Assembly: GCF_030651495.1 (NCBI RefSeq)
Contig: NZ_JAUSFI010000084.1
Location: 1 to 64,000, forward strand
Origin: Undibacterium sp.
GTDB lineage: Bacteria > Pseudomonadota > Gammaproteobacteria > Burkholderiales > Burkholderiaceae_D
Length of the DNA stretch: 64,000 nt
Direction: 5' to 3'
Shown: piece after piece, positions 35,378 through 44,542 of the stretch
How positions within the stretch are numbered: position 1 is the stretch's first letter
How the letters are laid out: each line of letters starts with the position of its first letter
The notes under the pieces: model-generated
Seen by the model: the letters and a program-made list of their open reading frames with translations, nothing else
What the model was told of the DNA's origin: nothing
Databases searched by the model: none
Program-made: the position numbers and the translations under genes

Positions 35378-35528
35378 CCTCCGATTGAGTAAGGTTCAAT
35401 CTTTTGTGTCAAAAGTGGAAACAGGGGGACGGTATCTGGATGTTCTTGAGTTTCTGAGATGGTGCGAAGCCACTAACGCGAATGCGGCTGAAATCATCGA
35501 AAGAGTTTTAAAAATTACAACTACCTGA
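35372..35528 (+). pseudogene. Truncated HTH (XRE-type) regulator remnant
   Basis: The plus strand encodes ALRLSKVQSFVSKVETGGRYLDVLEFLRWCEATN, the recognition half of an XRE helix-turn-helix (Q-S-x-V-S-K-x-E-x-G-x-R-x-L-D). The first helices are missing, because the sequence upstream switches abruptly to the EAL remnant on the opposite strand. The reading from 35247 is therefore a chimera, not an intact gene. Confidence 0.65.
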
Positions 35529-35740
35529 CGTCGTTGACGCAATGAATAAAACACAGGCAGGCTGGGTGGCTGTGTATGCGAGGTCAATCAATCAAACCAG
35601 CCGTTATAGCCGCTCAATTTAACTGATTTGATCCATCGCCGGCCATTGCTGCGCTGTGTGTTTCAATCGTAAAATCTCAAATTTTTCGTTTAAAATTAAA
35701 ATCACCCTGCTGGGTAATTTCCTGCTGTTATTCCACGTTT
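35529..35740. other. Intergenic stretch, nothing recognised
   Basis: About 210 bp, AT-rich near 35,680-35,710 (TTTAAAATTAAAATC). No gene, RNA or repeat was identified between the regulator remnant and the convergent J-domain gene. Confidence 0.4.
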
Positions 35741-36886
35741 TTAAAAATGAAAATCATCTAAAAAATTATCATCGTAGTCTGGCCGCTTGGTAATTTTGAC
35801 CTGCTTGAGCATGGCTTTGATCTGATTTAATTCTTGTAATTCGACTAAGTCAGCCTCGATAGCGTCGATATCGGCGCGTGCGTCGCGGATGAACTGCTCC
35901 AGCATGCGCATTAGCTCACCGGGTTTTAGCGACACGTGAGGCGGAATATTGGCCTGCATGCGGAAGATGAATTCGAGTTCATTGGTCTCGTATTTCAGTT
36001 CATTGACTTGCTCGGTTAATATTTTATTAAAGTATTTCAATCTATCTTCGCTGAGCGTGTTGAGCATGTTTTGGTCAATTTGCTCGATTTCTAATTGCAG
36101 CTCCAATAAGCCCAATAAATCCTGTTTTTCATACGCGACATTCACGCGCTGCATGAGTTCCGTTTTACGTTTGCGTTCTGCTGCATCCGGTTCTCTATCC
36201 GGATGCAAGCTACTGACGAGTTTTCTGTAGACTTCGCGTAACGACAGGGTGATGTTTTTCTGTTCTTCTTGCAGCTGGGCCTCTTTCATTAGCGTTTTTT
36301 TGGATTTTTTGCGCTGCGCTTGCTGCGTTTGCCGTTCTTGATCATCCCTGCTCTGTTGTGCTTTCGCCTGCATCAGTTTGGCAATATCTGCTGGCGAATC
36401 GAGATCGACATCGTCGCCCAACTCCATGCCTAATATTTCTCCCATGATGGCTTTGAAATCGGCATCCTCTTCTGCCATTTCAGTATCAAAATCCTTACCG
36501 CTGTGTTTGTTGTAGATGGCTTTTAATTCGTCGGTATCGTCGGTGTCGTCGCTCACTGCGATGAGTTCTTCTGCCAAATCACAAATGATATGCGTCAGTT
36601 TTTTTGTCTCAGGCTTGGTGAATTTGTATTGCTCAAAAGCCTGATCTAGCAGGCGCAGCATAGTGATGCGAGCTTGATCGAATTCGACTTGCAGCGGTTG
36701 CAGCTGTTCGGCATATTGAGTTTGATACTGGGGGATCGCCTCCTGCCACAGCTTAAATTTTGCGCGCTCCGTCTCTATCTCTTTGATGAGTTTATTGAAA
36801 GACTTTTGTGCCCGGGATAAACCCGTTTGCTTAGCTGGCTCAGCCAACGGTGTTACCTGCACGATAGACGATGTCGATTTTTTCAT
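35741..36886 (-). CDS. J-domain-like protein (DnaJ-type co-chaperone candidate)
   Basis: 381 residues, strongly charged and mostly helical. Coiled-coil regions lie at about 20-70 and 170-220. LREVYRKLVSSLHPDREPDAAERKRKTELMQRVNVAYE near residues 215-252 is a J-domain with the diagnostic H-P-D, followed by a C-terminal helical region. It lacks the G/F and zinc-finger parts of DnaJ. Such proteins recruit DnaK to a specific client; the client is unknown here. No signal peptide. It stands alone between cysTWA and the EAL gene. Confidence 0.75.
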   Translation of the reverse strand: MKKSTSSIVQVTPLAEPAKQTGLSRAQKSFNKLIKEIETERAKFKLWQEAIPQYQTQYAEQLQPLQVEFDQARITMLRLLDQAFEQYKFTKPETKKLTHIICDLAEELIAVSDDTDDTDELKAIYNKHSGKDFDTEMAEEDADFKAIMGEILGMELGDDVDLDSPADIAKLMQAKAQQSRDDQERQTQQAQRKKSKKTLMKEAQLQEEQKNITLSLREVYRKLVSSLHPDREPDAAERKRKTELMQRVNVAYEKQDLLGLLELQLEIEQIDQNMLNTLSEDRLKYFNKILTEQVNELKYETNELEFIFRMQANIPPHVSLKPGELMRMLEQFIRDARADIDAIEADLVELQELNQIKAMLKQVKITKRPDYDDNFLDDFHF

Positions 36887-37015
36887 GGGGGAAACTGCTT
36901 GGTCAGTGATGTTGTCAATGATTGAGGGTCAGTGACAATATTGTACCAAGCAAGCCTATCAGGATGATGAATCCGATATGGAAAAAGATACGCAAAGCCC
37001 CGAGGGGTGCTTGAA

Positions 37016-37894
37016 TCAAAAACGCTGCTTACGCTCTACCTGTGCGCCAGGGTTGACGGGTGCCTGCAGCGCTGGAGATTGACCGTCATTGGCATTCAAG
37101 CCAGCCCTGGGCCGATCAAACAAAAAACCCTGCACGCAGTAAGGGCTGATCGTGTCGTGGGCATTTTGCAGTGCCTGATAATTCTTTTCGCTTTCAATAC
37201 CCTTGAAGATGATGGCGCATTGCTGGCGCTCTGCCTGCTCCAGTAACTGGCTTTGCGCCTGTGCGTCATTGGCCTGGCTGATGTCGAGCTTGATGGCGGC
37301 GGGGCGCAGGCGTTCCAGCAAGTCACTGGCTTGTGCCAGATTGCCGGCGTTGGCACCAATGCGGAAACCATTGCGGCGATAATTCTCGGCAACATGAGTG
37401 AGCACCCAGCGCTGGCTAGGGGTAATCAGCGGCAGTTGCAATATGATCTGTTGATGCGGTAATTCCAGCGCATCCAGAATGCGCCGGAACGCCATGCCGT
37501 GATTGCCGGCCACGGCGGCCAGCAGCCGGCTGTGCACGCTGAGGTATACATCCAGATGCACTGATTCTACCTGGCGATAAAAATTGATCGCATGCAGCAG
37601 GCGGCACAGTCTATCGAGCTCTACCGATTCGTCATCGCTGGCGGCATAGTCGAGTAACTTCCAGATATTGAGTCCCTGGTCACTGGCTGAATAACTGCGC
37701 GCATAGCCTTCACAGGCGAGCACCTGGCCATCATCGCCAGAACGTATCGCTTGAAACGCGCTGGTCAGCGTGGCATTCACATAGCGGCCACGGGCGCGGC
37801 CTTGCTCATCCAGCCAGAGCGTGCTGCCCGCGCCGTGCTCGTGGTGATTGTCATGCAGCCGGCTCAGGTAGTTTTGCAAGGTGGGGTTGTGCAT
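37016..37894 (-). CDS. EAL-domain protein, probably catalytically inactive
   Basis: 292 residues covering an EAL-type TIM barrel. The signature Glu-Ala-Leu is replaced by E-G-Y (ACEGYARSY, residues near 61). The later catalytic motifs are degraded: DISQAND in place of D-F-G, and FKGIES in place of AEGVE. The QGFLFDRP end corresponds to the QGYLFGRP of active members. It would not hydrolyse c-di-GMP; it may bind it or another protein. It follows sbp1 by a few bases on the same strand and is probably in the same transcript, a pairing of EAL-like and sulfate-binding genes that suggests sulfur-linked signalling. This is inference. Confidence 0.8.
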   Translation of the reverse strand: MHNPTLQNYLSRLHDNHHEHGAGSTLWLDEQGRARGRYVNATLTSAFQAIRSGDDGQVLACEGYARSYSASDQGLNIWKLLDYAASDDESVELDRLCRLLHAINFYRQVESVHLDVYLSVHSRLLAAVAGNHGMAFRRILDALELPHQQIILQLPLITPSQRWVLTHVAENYRRNGFRIGANAGNLAQASDLLERLRPAAIKLDISQANDAQAQSQLLEQAERQQCAIIFKGIESEKNYQALQNAHDTISPYCVQGFLFDRPRAGLNANDGQSPALQAPVNPGAQVERKQRF

Positions 37895-37900
37895 GATGGT

Positions 37901-38911
37901 CTATTTTCCGGGCTGATAAATCTGATCAAACACACCGCCGTCGGCAAAGTGGTTTTTTTGTGCCTTGGTCCATCCACCAAAAGTGGTATCGATATTAAAT
38001 AGGGCGACTTTGGCGAACTGGCCGCTAAATTTTTTCAAGGCTTTTTCAGTCGTAGGACGGTAATAGTTTTTGCCGATAATCTCTTGCGCTTCATCGGTGT
38101 ACAGATAATTCAGGTAAGCCTCAGCGACTTTGCGCGTACCGTGTTTGTCGACGACTTTATCGACGACGGCTACCGGCGGTTCGGCCAGAATACTGACGGA
38201 AGGCGTGACGATCTCCACTTTGTCGGCGCCAAACTCCTTGATCGCCAGATAGGCTTCGTTTTCCCAGGTCAGCAAGACATCACCGATACCGCGCTCGGCA
38301 AATGTCACCGTTGATCCACGCGCGCCGGAATCGAGTACCGGGACGTTTTTATAGACTTTCTGCACATATTCTTTTGCCGTTGCCTCATTGCCGCCTTTGA
38401 GCTTTAAGGCATAGCCCCAGGCAGCCAGATAGGCCCAACGTGCGCCGCCCGACGTCTTGGGATTGGCCGTAATCACAGAAACACCCGGCTTGGAAATATC
38501 GCCCCAATCCTTGATTCCTTTTGGATTCCCTTTGCGTACCAGAAAGACGATGGTGGAGGTGTACGGTGAGGCGTTGTGCGGCAGATGTTTTTGCCATGCC
38601 TTGTCGAGCAAGCCTTTTTCGGCGATCGCGTCGGTGTCGTAGGCCAGTGCCAAAGTAACGACGTCGGCATCGAGACCGTCAATTACGCCACGCGCCTGCT
38701 TGCCGGAGCCACCATGTGATTGCTTGATGGTGACGTTGTCGCCGGTCTTGGCTTTCCATTGCTTGGCAAAGGCTTGATTGACATCCTGATACAACTCACG
38801 GGTGGGATCATACGAGACATTAAGCAGGCTGATATCTGCGGCATGGGCGGCTAGCGACACCGTGCCGATGACGGCGATAGAGGCGGTCAGGAGAAGTTTC
38901 TTGATGATCAT
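37901..38911 (-). CDS. sbp: Sulfate-binding protein 1
   Basis: 336 residues from ATG 38911. AAAGGA sits 7 nt before this ATG; another ATG 6 bp upstream is too close to it. The signal peptide ends at AAHAAD. The mature part has [47 protein letters not shown] and [21 protein letters not shown], the Sbp/CysP pattern. It delivers sulfate or thiosulfate to CysTWA. The upstream 38930-39003 is duplicated in front of ssuE, indicating shared control. Confidence 0.95.
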   Translation of the reverse strand: MIIKKLLLTASIAVIGTVSLAAHAADISLLNVSYDPTRELYQDVNQAFAKQWKAKTGDNVTIKQSHGGSGKQARGVIDGLDADVVTLALAYDTDAIAEKGLLDKAWQKHLPHNASPYTSTIVFLVRKGNPKGIKDWGDISKPGVSVITANPKTSGGARWAYLAAWGYALKLKGGNEATAKEYVQKVYKNVPVLDSGARGSTVTFAERGIGDVLLTWENEAYLAIKEFGADKVEIVTPSVSILAEPPVAVVDKVVDKHGTRKVAEAYLNYLYTDEAQEIIGKNYYRPTTEKALKKFSGQFAKVALFNIDTTFGGWTKAQKNHFADGGVFDQIYQPGK

Positions 38912-38929
38912 CTGCATTTCCTTTAGAGA

Positions 38930-39003
38930 TAAATTGAGTAGTGAGGAATCTAGAATAAATCTAAGGATAAAAAACAAGAACGAATCATTTCAGGATTCGA
39001 TAT
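38930..39003. promoter_or_regulatory. Shared sulfur-control promoter region upstream of sbp1
   Basis: This segment matches 44327-44400 upstream of ssuE over about 75 bp, including ACAAGAACGAATCATTTCA. A CGAATC-N7-GATTCG dyad (38981-38999) is conserved in both. It probably binds CysB or a Cbl/SsuR-type regulator. Confidence 0.65.
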
Positions 39004-39190
39004 TCGATTTTCACATATCAAATCTGCCGGCTTGCCGGTGTCAACGCCACCATCCCTAAGGCACCATCACAAAGGCAACATGCCTTGCCGGAGTAGGCGA
39101 CGCAGGTTCTGAAGATTGATCGGGACGGCAAGCGAGAAAATAGTGTGACAGGTGAAAAGTGGAAGCACGGGAAAAGCGTGTTGATACACA

Positions 39191-39222
39191 AAAGCGGCAT
39201 TCGATTTTTCGAATGCCGCTTT
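39191..39222 (-). terminator. Terminator of the ssu-mop operon
   Basis: AAAGCGGCATTCGA and TCGAATGCCGCTTT form a perfect 14-bp stem with a TTTT loop and flanking A/T runs. It lies just after the mop gene and upstream of sbp1. Confidence 0.85.
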
Positions 39223-39244
39223 TTTACACCGGTCCTTTGAATGC

Positions 39245-39460
39245 TTATAACTTGGCGATAGAGACTTCGGTTGCCTTGACCAGCGCCACCACTTCGGTGC
39301 CGATCACCAGCCCTAAATCACGGATAGAGCGGGTAGTGATGACCGAGGTGACGATGCCGGCCGGTGTGTCGACATCGACTTCCGACACCACCGGGCCTTC
39401 GATGATTTCTTTGATTTTGCCCCTGAATTGATTGCGTACGTTGATGGCTTGAATCGTCAT
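39245..39460 (-). CDS. Single Mop-domain molybdate/tungstate-binding protein
   Basis: 71 residues, a complete TOBE/Mop domain: AINVRNQFRGKIKEIIEGPVVSEV, VTTRSIRDLGLVIGTEVVALVKATEVSI. Free-standing Mop proteins assemble as hexamers that store molybdate oxyanions. The gene is the last of the ssu operon, which is unusual because sulfonate use has no known molybdenum step in this pathway. Possibly it buffers an oxyanion transported alongside sulfonates. Separated by 123 bp from ssuB. Confidence 0.9.
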   Translation of the reverse strand: MTIQAINVRNQFRGKIKEIIEGPVVSEVDVDTPAGIVTSVITTRSIRDLGLVIGTEVVALVKATEVSIAKL

Positions 39461-39583
39461 GATAGGTTCCTGTATGTAAAGGGTAAGGGGATATACTCCC
39501 CATAAAAAGATAAAAAATGTGCTCCTTGCGCATAGTTATAAAGCGTTACTAAAATATACTGGGAGGGGTATATTAAAATTATG

Positions 39584-40486
39584 CTAAATCGCCCACGCAA
39601 CCTGACTCACCGTGCGGATGAATGAGACATCCCCCAGCTCGCTGTCCGGCGCTGCCGCAGGATGGTTGAGTACCCGCGCCAGAATCTTGGCCTCCAGCTC
39701 GGCAAAGGCGGCATTGCCGCGTGCGCGCGGCCTGGGCAAGTCAATTTTCTGATCCAGCGTGATCTGGCCGTCTTCGATCAAAATCACCCGGTCGGCCAGC
39801 GCCACGGCTTCATGCACATCATGCGTTACCAGCAGCGCGGTAAAACCGCGTTGTTGCCACAGGCTCTCGATTAGGCTTTGCATTTCTATGCGCGTCAATG
39901 CATCGAGCGCGCCCAGCGGTTCGTCCAGCAGCAACAGCGCTGGCTCATGCACCAAGGCTCTGGCCAAGGCAACGCGCTGGCGCTGGCCGCCGGATAGCAC
40001 TGAAGGCCAGTCGCCGGCGCGGTCGGACAGCGCCACTTGGTTCAGCGCATCAATAGACGCTGGTTGGCCATTTTTTAAGCCCAATGCAACATTGTTCACG
40101 ACGCTTTTCCAGGGCAAGAGCCGCGAATCCTGAAACATCACGCGCGTCTCTGGCCGGGGTTGCCCCTGATCGAATTGCACATACCCGCTATCGGCCGGTT
40201 CCAGACCTGCCACCAGACGCAGCAGGGTGCTTTTGCCGCAGCCGCTGCGTCCGATGACGGCGATAAATTCGCCCGCTTTCACTTGCAGATTCAGCGACTT
40301 GAGTACCTGACGCCCTTGATACGATTTTTGTAATACGCGTATCTCAAGCGCAGTTCCATGCCCGCTGGCGGGCGCGGCTGCCTCCTGCCATTCATCCTGG
40401 TTTTGCCATTCGGCATCCAATTGATTTTTCAACGCGATGATCGTGGCCACGGTCGCGCTCGGATATTCGACAGATAAGTGATTCAT
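39584..40486 (-). CDS. ssuB: Sulfonate ABC transporter ATP-binding protein
   Basis: 300 residues from ATG 40486, which overlaps the ssuC stop by 4 bp; an upstream reading within ssuC is rejected. Walker [51 protein letters not shown] and THDVHEAV are present. The 50-residue N-terminal extension is longer than in E. coli SsuB. Powers aliphatic sulfonate import. Confidence 0.93.
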   Translation of the reverse strand: MNHLSVEYPSATVATIIALKNQLDAEWQNQDEWQEAAAPASGHGTALEIRVLQKSYQGRQVLKSLNLQVKAGEFIAVIGRSGCGKSTLLRLVAGLEPADSGYVQFDQGQPRPETRVMFQDSRLLPWKSVVNNVALGLKNGQPASIDALNQVALSDRAGDWPSVLSGGQRQRVALARALVHEPALLLLDEPLGALDALTRIEMQSLIESLWQQRGFTALLVTHDVHEAVALADRVILIEDGQITLDQKIDLPRPRARGNAAFAELEAKILARVLNHPAAAPDSELGDVSFIRTVSQVAWAI

Positions 40487-41373
40487 ACCATCCTCTTTTG
40501 ATAACCCGGATGCCAGCGCAGCCAGTAATGTTCCAGCGCCCGCGACAACACGTCGGCCAGTTTGCCTAGCAAGGCGTACAGCAAGATCCCCACCAGGACT
40601 ACGTCGGTTTGTAAAAATTCGCGTGCGTTCATCGTCATGTAACCGATACCGGCCTGGGCAGAAATGGTTTCCGCCACGATCAGCAGCACCCACACCAGCC
40701 CCAGCGAGAAACGCACGCCCACCAGTATCGATGGCAATGCGCCCGGTAAAATCACATCGCGATACAACGCCCAGCCCGACAGGCCATAGCTGCGCGCCAT
40801 TTCGATCAAGCCCTTATCGACCGAACGGATGCCGTGAAAGGTATTCAGATATACCGGAAAAAAAACGCCGACCGAGACCAGAAACAGTTTGGCGCTTTCA
40901 TCAATCCCGAACCACAAGATCACCAGCGGGATCAGGGCCAGGGCAGGGATATTTCTGATCATCTGCAGCGTGGTGTCGAGCAGGGTTTCTGCCAGCCTGA
41001 AGCTGCCGGTGAGCAAACCCAGCAGCAAGCCCAGACCGCCACCGACCGCAAAGCCTGAAATGGCGCGCCACAGACTGGTCTTGGCATGGAGCCAGATTTC
41101 GCCGGAGAGGGTCAACGCCCAAAACGCCTTGGCCACGGCCAGCGGCTCGGGCAAAATCCGGCTCGACAGCCAGCCGACCTGCGCCGCGATTTGCCAGAAC
41201 AGGATCAGTGCGACCGGTACCGCCCACGGCGCCAGCTGGCGCCAAAGAGCGAGTGTCCATTTCTTCAGCTCCCGCCCCCAGTGATGCGTGACAATGCTTG
41301 TCTTACTGCTTATCTTGCGCGCATCGCCGGGGGCCTGCGCCGATTGAGTGATAAATTGGCCCATGGTGGTCAC
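40483..41373 (-). CDS. ssuC: Sulfonate ABC transporter permease
   Basis: 296 residues with about six membrane segments. The EAA loop [33 protein letters not shown] and [21 protein letters not shown] are typical of the SsuC/TauC family. Overlaps both ssuD (4 bp, start) and ssuB (stop). Confidence 0.93.
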   Translation of the reverse strand: MTTMGQFITQSAQAPGDARKISSKTSIVTHHWGRELKKWTLALWRQLAPWAVPVALILFWQIAAQVGWLSSRILPEPLAVAKAFWALTLSGEIWLHAKTSLWRAISGFAVGGGLGLLLGLLTGSFRLAETLLDTTLQMIRNIPALALIPLVILWFGIDESAKLFLVSVGVFFPVYLNTFHGIRSVDKGLIEMARSYGLSGWALYRDVILPGALPSILVGVRFSLGLVWVLLIVAETISAQAGIGYMTMNAREFLQTDVVLVGILLYALLGKLADVLSRALEHYWLRWHPGYQKRMV

Positions 41374-42533
41374 CCAAACTTTGCCGCCTTGGGCACCACG
41401 CTATTGGCGATGATTTCGCCAAACGGCCCGGTCAGGCTGCTCGTCACGGCCGGATTGCCTTTGCCAAGCAAGGGGAACACCAGCTCGGAAAACCGATACG
41501 ATTCTTCCAGATGCGGATAGCCGGAGAAGATGAAGGTTTCTATCCCCAGGGCGGCATATTCTTTGATGCGCGCCACCACGGTTTCGGGATCGCCGACCAG
41601 CGCGGTACCTGCACCGCCGCGCACCAGGCCAACACCGGCCCAGAGATTCGGTGACACTTCGAGCTTGTCGCGCTTGCCGCCATGTAAAGCGCTCATCCTT
41701 TGCTGGCCGACCGAATCCATTTTGGCAAAGGATTTCTGCGCCCGTGCGATGACATCATCATCGACATATTTGATCAAGTCTTCTGCCGCCTGCCACGCTT
41801 CTTCATTGGTTTCGCGCACGATCACATGCAGGCGGATACCGAAGCGCAGGGTGCGTCCATACTTGGCCGCCCGGGCGCGCATGTCGGCAATTTTTGCAGC
41901 GACGGCGGCGGGTGGCTCGCCCCAGGTTAAATACACATCAACCTGCTCTGCCGCCAACTCATGCGCCGGCTCTGATGAACCCCCGAAGTACAGCGGCGGG
42001 TGTGGCTTTTGCACCGGCGGGTACAGCGTCTTTGCCCCCTTCACTTGCAGATGCTTGCCTGCAAAATCAAAGCCATTTCCTTCACCTTCGCTGTCTTCTC
42101 CGGCCAGCGAAGCGCGCCAGATACGCAAAAACTCATCGGTGATTTCGTAACGTTTTTCATGATCGGCAAACACGCCGTCGGCTTCCAGTTCAGCCTGATC
42201 GCCACCGGTGACGATATTGACCAGCAAGCGTCCGTTAGACAAGCGATCAAAGGTCGATGCCATGCGCACCGCCAGGCCAGGGCTGCTCAGCCCCGGGCGT
42301 ATCGCCACTAGAAATTTCAGCTTGCGGGTCGCGCTGATCAGGCTGGAAGCGACTACCCAGGCATCTTCGCAAGAGCGGCCGGTCGGCAGCAATACGCCGT
42401 CAAAACCTTGCGTGTCAGCCGCCACCGCGACCTGGCGCAGGTAATCGTAATTGATCGCACGTGCGCCCTGGCTGGTGCCCAGATAACGGCTATCGCCGTG
42501 GGTAGGAATGAACCAAAAAATTTGCAAACTCAT
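41370..42533 (-). CDS. ssuD: FMNH2-dependent alkanesulfonate monooxygenase
   Basis: 387 residues from ATG 42533 with AAGGAAAT just upstream; an earlier start inside ssuA is unlikely. Bacterial luciferase-like fold with [55 protein letters not shown] and NIVTGGD, the hallmarks of SsuD. It desulfonates alkanesulfonates to sulfite and aldehyde using FMNH2 from SsuE. Confidence 0.95.
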   Translation of the reverse strand: MSLQIFWFIPTHGDSRYLGTSQGARAINYDYLRQVAVAADTQGFDGVLLPTGRSCEDAWVVASSLISATRKLKFLVAIRPGLSSPGLAVRMASTFDRLSNGRLLVNIVTGGDQAELEADGVFADHEKRYEITDEFLRIWRASLAGEDSEGEGNGFDFAGKHLQVKGAKTLYPPVQKPHPPLYFGGSSEPAHELAAEQVDVYLTWGEPPAAVAAKIADMRARAAKYGRTLRFGIRLHVIVRETNEEAWQAAEDLIKYVDDDVIARAQKSFAKMDSVGQQRMSALHGGKRDKLEVSPNLWAGVGLVRGGAGTALVGDPETVVARIKEYAALGIETFIFSGYPHLEESYRFSELVFPLLGKGNPAVTSSLTGPFGEIIANSVVPKAAKFG

Positions 42534-42552
42534 TTTATTTCCTTCAATTATT

Positions 42553-43560
42553 TTAAAATTTGATACCGACGACTGCATCCCTGATATTGATTTTCTTCGG
42601 TATCAGTTTCAGGTCGGCGAAGACATCGGCGATATTTTGCTGTTCTTTAATGACTTGCTCGCTCAAGGGCTTGACGCCAAAGACGAAGCGGTTTGTGGCG
42701 ATGTCAACGATGGCCGGTTCCAGCCCGATCTGGGCCGACAGAATGGCGGTCACTTCCTTCAGATTTTTACTGCCCCATTCGTCGACCTTGACCAGTTCTT
42801 CGAGGAGAATGCGCAACACTTCAGGATTTTTTTGTGCGTACGGACGTGACGCCAGGTAAAACTGGTGATTGCTGACGAGGCCTTTACCGTCGACCAGCAC
42901 CCGGGCGCCCAATTGTTTTTCTGCCGCGGCCAGGAAAGGGTCCCAGATCACCCAGGCATCGACACTGCCGCGTTCAAACGCCGCACGGGCATCCGCTGGC
43001 GGTAAAAAAATCACGTTGACGTCCTTATAAGCGATGCCGGCTTTTTCCAGCACTTTCACCAGCAGGTAGTGCACGTTCGAGCCTTTATTGAGGACGATTT
43101 TTTTACCCCTCAGATCAGCGGCTGATTTCAATGTTGAATTTTTCGGCACGATTACCGCTTCACCGCCTGGCGCCGGCGGTTCATTGCCTACGTAGACCAA
43201 GTCGGCACCGGCCGCCTGGGCAAAAATCGGCGGCGCTTCACCCGTGGTGCCAAAATCGATACTGCCGACATTCAAACCTTCCAGTAACACCGGGCCAGCC
43301 GGAAATTCTGTCCATTTTACGTCCACGCCCACGGCCGCCAGACGCTTGTCGAGCGCACCGGTGCCTTTTAATAAAGTCAGCGTGCCGTATTTTTGATAGC
43401 CGATGCGTAAACTGGAATGCAAGCTGCCTTTTGGTGCCGGCGATACCGGCGCATTTTGTGCGTAAGCGCAAGGAATGCCGCCGGCCAGCGTCATCGCGGT
43501 CAGTGCTGACAGCCAGCCTAAGGTGCGGCGTTTGGTGTTGCGTTGTTGATCTTTACTCAT
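42553..43560 (-). CDS. ssuA: Sulfonate-binding periplasmic protein
   Basis: 335 residues with a long twin-arginine-like N-terminus ([26 protein letters not shown]). The mature part has [62 protein letters not shown] and [16 protein letters not shown], as in SsuA. Delivers aliphatic sulfonates to SsuBC. Encoded between ssuE and ssuD, as in ssuEADCB. Confidence 0.93.
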   Translation of the reverse strand: MSKDQQRNTKRRTLGWLSALTAMTLAGGIPCAYAQNAPVSPAPKGSLHSSLRIGYQKYGTLTLLKGTGALDKRLAAVGVDVKWTEFPAGPVLLEGLNVGSIDFGTTGEAPPIFAQAAGADLVYVGNEPPAPGGEAVIVPKNSTLKSAADLRGKKIVLNKGSNVHYLLVKVLEKAGIAYKDVNVIFLPPADARAAFERGSVDAWVIWDPFLAAAEKQLGARVLVDGKGLVSNHQFYLASRPYAQKNPEVLRILLEELVKVDEWGSKNLKEVTAILSAQIGLEPAIVDIATNRFVFGVKPLSEQVIKEQQNIADVFADLKLIPKKINIRDAVVGIKF

Positions 43561-43662
43561 TGGATGACCTCAAAAATTAGGGATAAGCAGTCCCCCTGCC
43601 GTGAAGAAACGGCACGATAGACTACGGAAAACAGGGTGTGAATGGTTAGGCTTGACGCTTAG

Positions 43663-44250
43663 TTAAGCACTGCAACGGTTCTGCATTCGCATGACTGGCG
43701 CAGTGGACAATTCGGGTTCGTGCAAGGAGATCAGGCGTGCTGCCAGATAATGAACTCCCTCGTGCAAGCGCTTGATTATGCTCGGGTCGATCTGCAGGCC
43801 ATGCTGCTCCGACCAGTCGACTTGGACATCGGTGGCATACACGCTGGGCAGCACATGGTCGGCAGAGAGGGCCGCCAGCACGGGCCGCAGGGCGTAATCG
43901 AGTGCCAGCAGATGTGACTGGCTGCCACCGGTTGCCAGTGGCAATACCAGTTTGCCATGCAAGCCATCCTGCGGCAAGATATCCAGAAACGTTTTTAGCA
44001 AGCCGCTGTACGACGCCTTATAGATCGGCGTGGCAATCACGATCGCCTTGGCCTCGGCCAGCTTTTGTTTTGCCGCGATCAGTTCGGGATGAGTGAAATC
44101 TGCATGCAGCAAGGCTTGCGCTGGCAAGTCTTTCACATTCAGGCTGACCGTGTGGTAGCCCAATGCTTTCAATTTATCGCCGGCATAGTGCAATAGACGA
44201 CTGGAGCGTGATGGTGTTGATGGGCTTCCAGATAGCAGTAGGATGGTCAT
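43663..44250 (-). CDS. ssuE: NADPH-dependent FMN reductase
   Basis: 195 residues of the flavodoxin-like FMN_red fold: LLLSGSPSTPSRSSRLLHYA at the N-terminus and ATPIYKASYSGLLKTFLDILPQDGLHGKLVLPLATGGSQSH, the SsuE pattern. Supplies reduced FMN to SsuD. First gene of the ssuEADCB-mop operon; its promoter region matches that of sbp1. Confidence 0.92.
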   Translation of the reverse strand: MTILLLSGSPSTPSRSSRLLHYAGDKLKALGYHTVSLNVKDLPAQALLHADFTHPELIAAKQKLAEAKAIVIATPIYKASYSGLLKTFLDILPQDGLHGKLVLPLATGGSQSHLLALDYALRPVLAALSADHVLPSVYATDVQVDWSEQHGLQIDPSIIKRLHEGVHYLAARLISLHEPELSTAPVMRMQNRCSA

Positions 44251-44326
44251 GATCGTTCTTTCGGTAATAGTTTTGTCTTACTTGATTTGCCATGATTCTT
44301 GCTGTTCATCTGCATGTTCTTCAACG

Positions 44327-44400
44327 ACAAATTGAATAGCGAGGAATGTAGAATAGATCGAAGGCAAAGAAACAAGAACGAATCATTTCACGATTCGTTA
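44327..44400. promoter_or_regulatory. Shared sulfur-control promoter region upstream of ssuE
   Basis: Paralogous to 38930-39003, with the same CGAATC-N7-GATTCG dyad (44379-44397) and surrounding AACAAGAACGAATC. It starts about 77 bp upstream of the ssuE ATG. Confidence 0.65.
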
Positions 44401-44467
44401 TTTGTTTTTCTTCTATAGAAAAATCGCCAGGGTGGAGCGTGACGATCTGCGCAAAGGCAATCCCCAT

Positions 44468-44512
44468 AAAAAAAAGCGGCATCCGAAAAATGATTCGGAT
44501 GCCGCTTTTTTT
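44468..44512 (-). terminator. Terminator after sbp2
   Basis: GCGGCATCCGAA (44476-44487) and TTCGGATGCCGC (44494-44505) form a perfect stem flanked by A8 and T7, working in either direction. It lies between sbp2 and the ssuE promoter region. Confidence 0.88.
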
Positions 44513-44542
44513 GTCGATCTTTGATGCTTATTTTTTTATGCC

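Noticed and set aside
35247-35528. 93-residue intact protein
   Set aside because: First half is the antisense of an EAL-gene end; only the second half is a helix-turn-helix fragment. Treated as two remnants.
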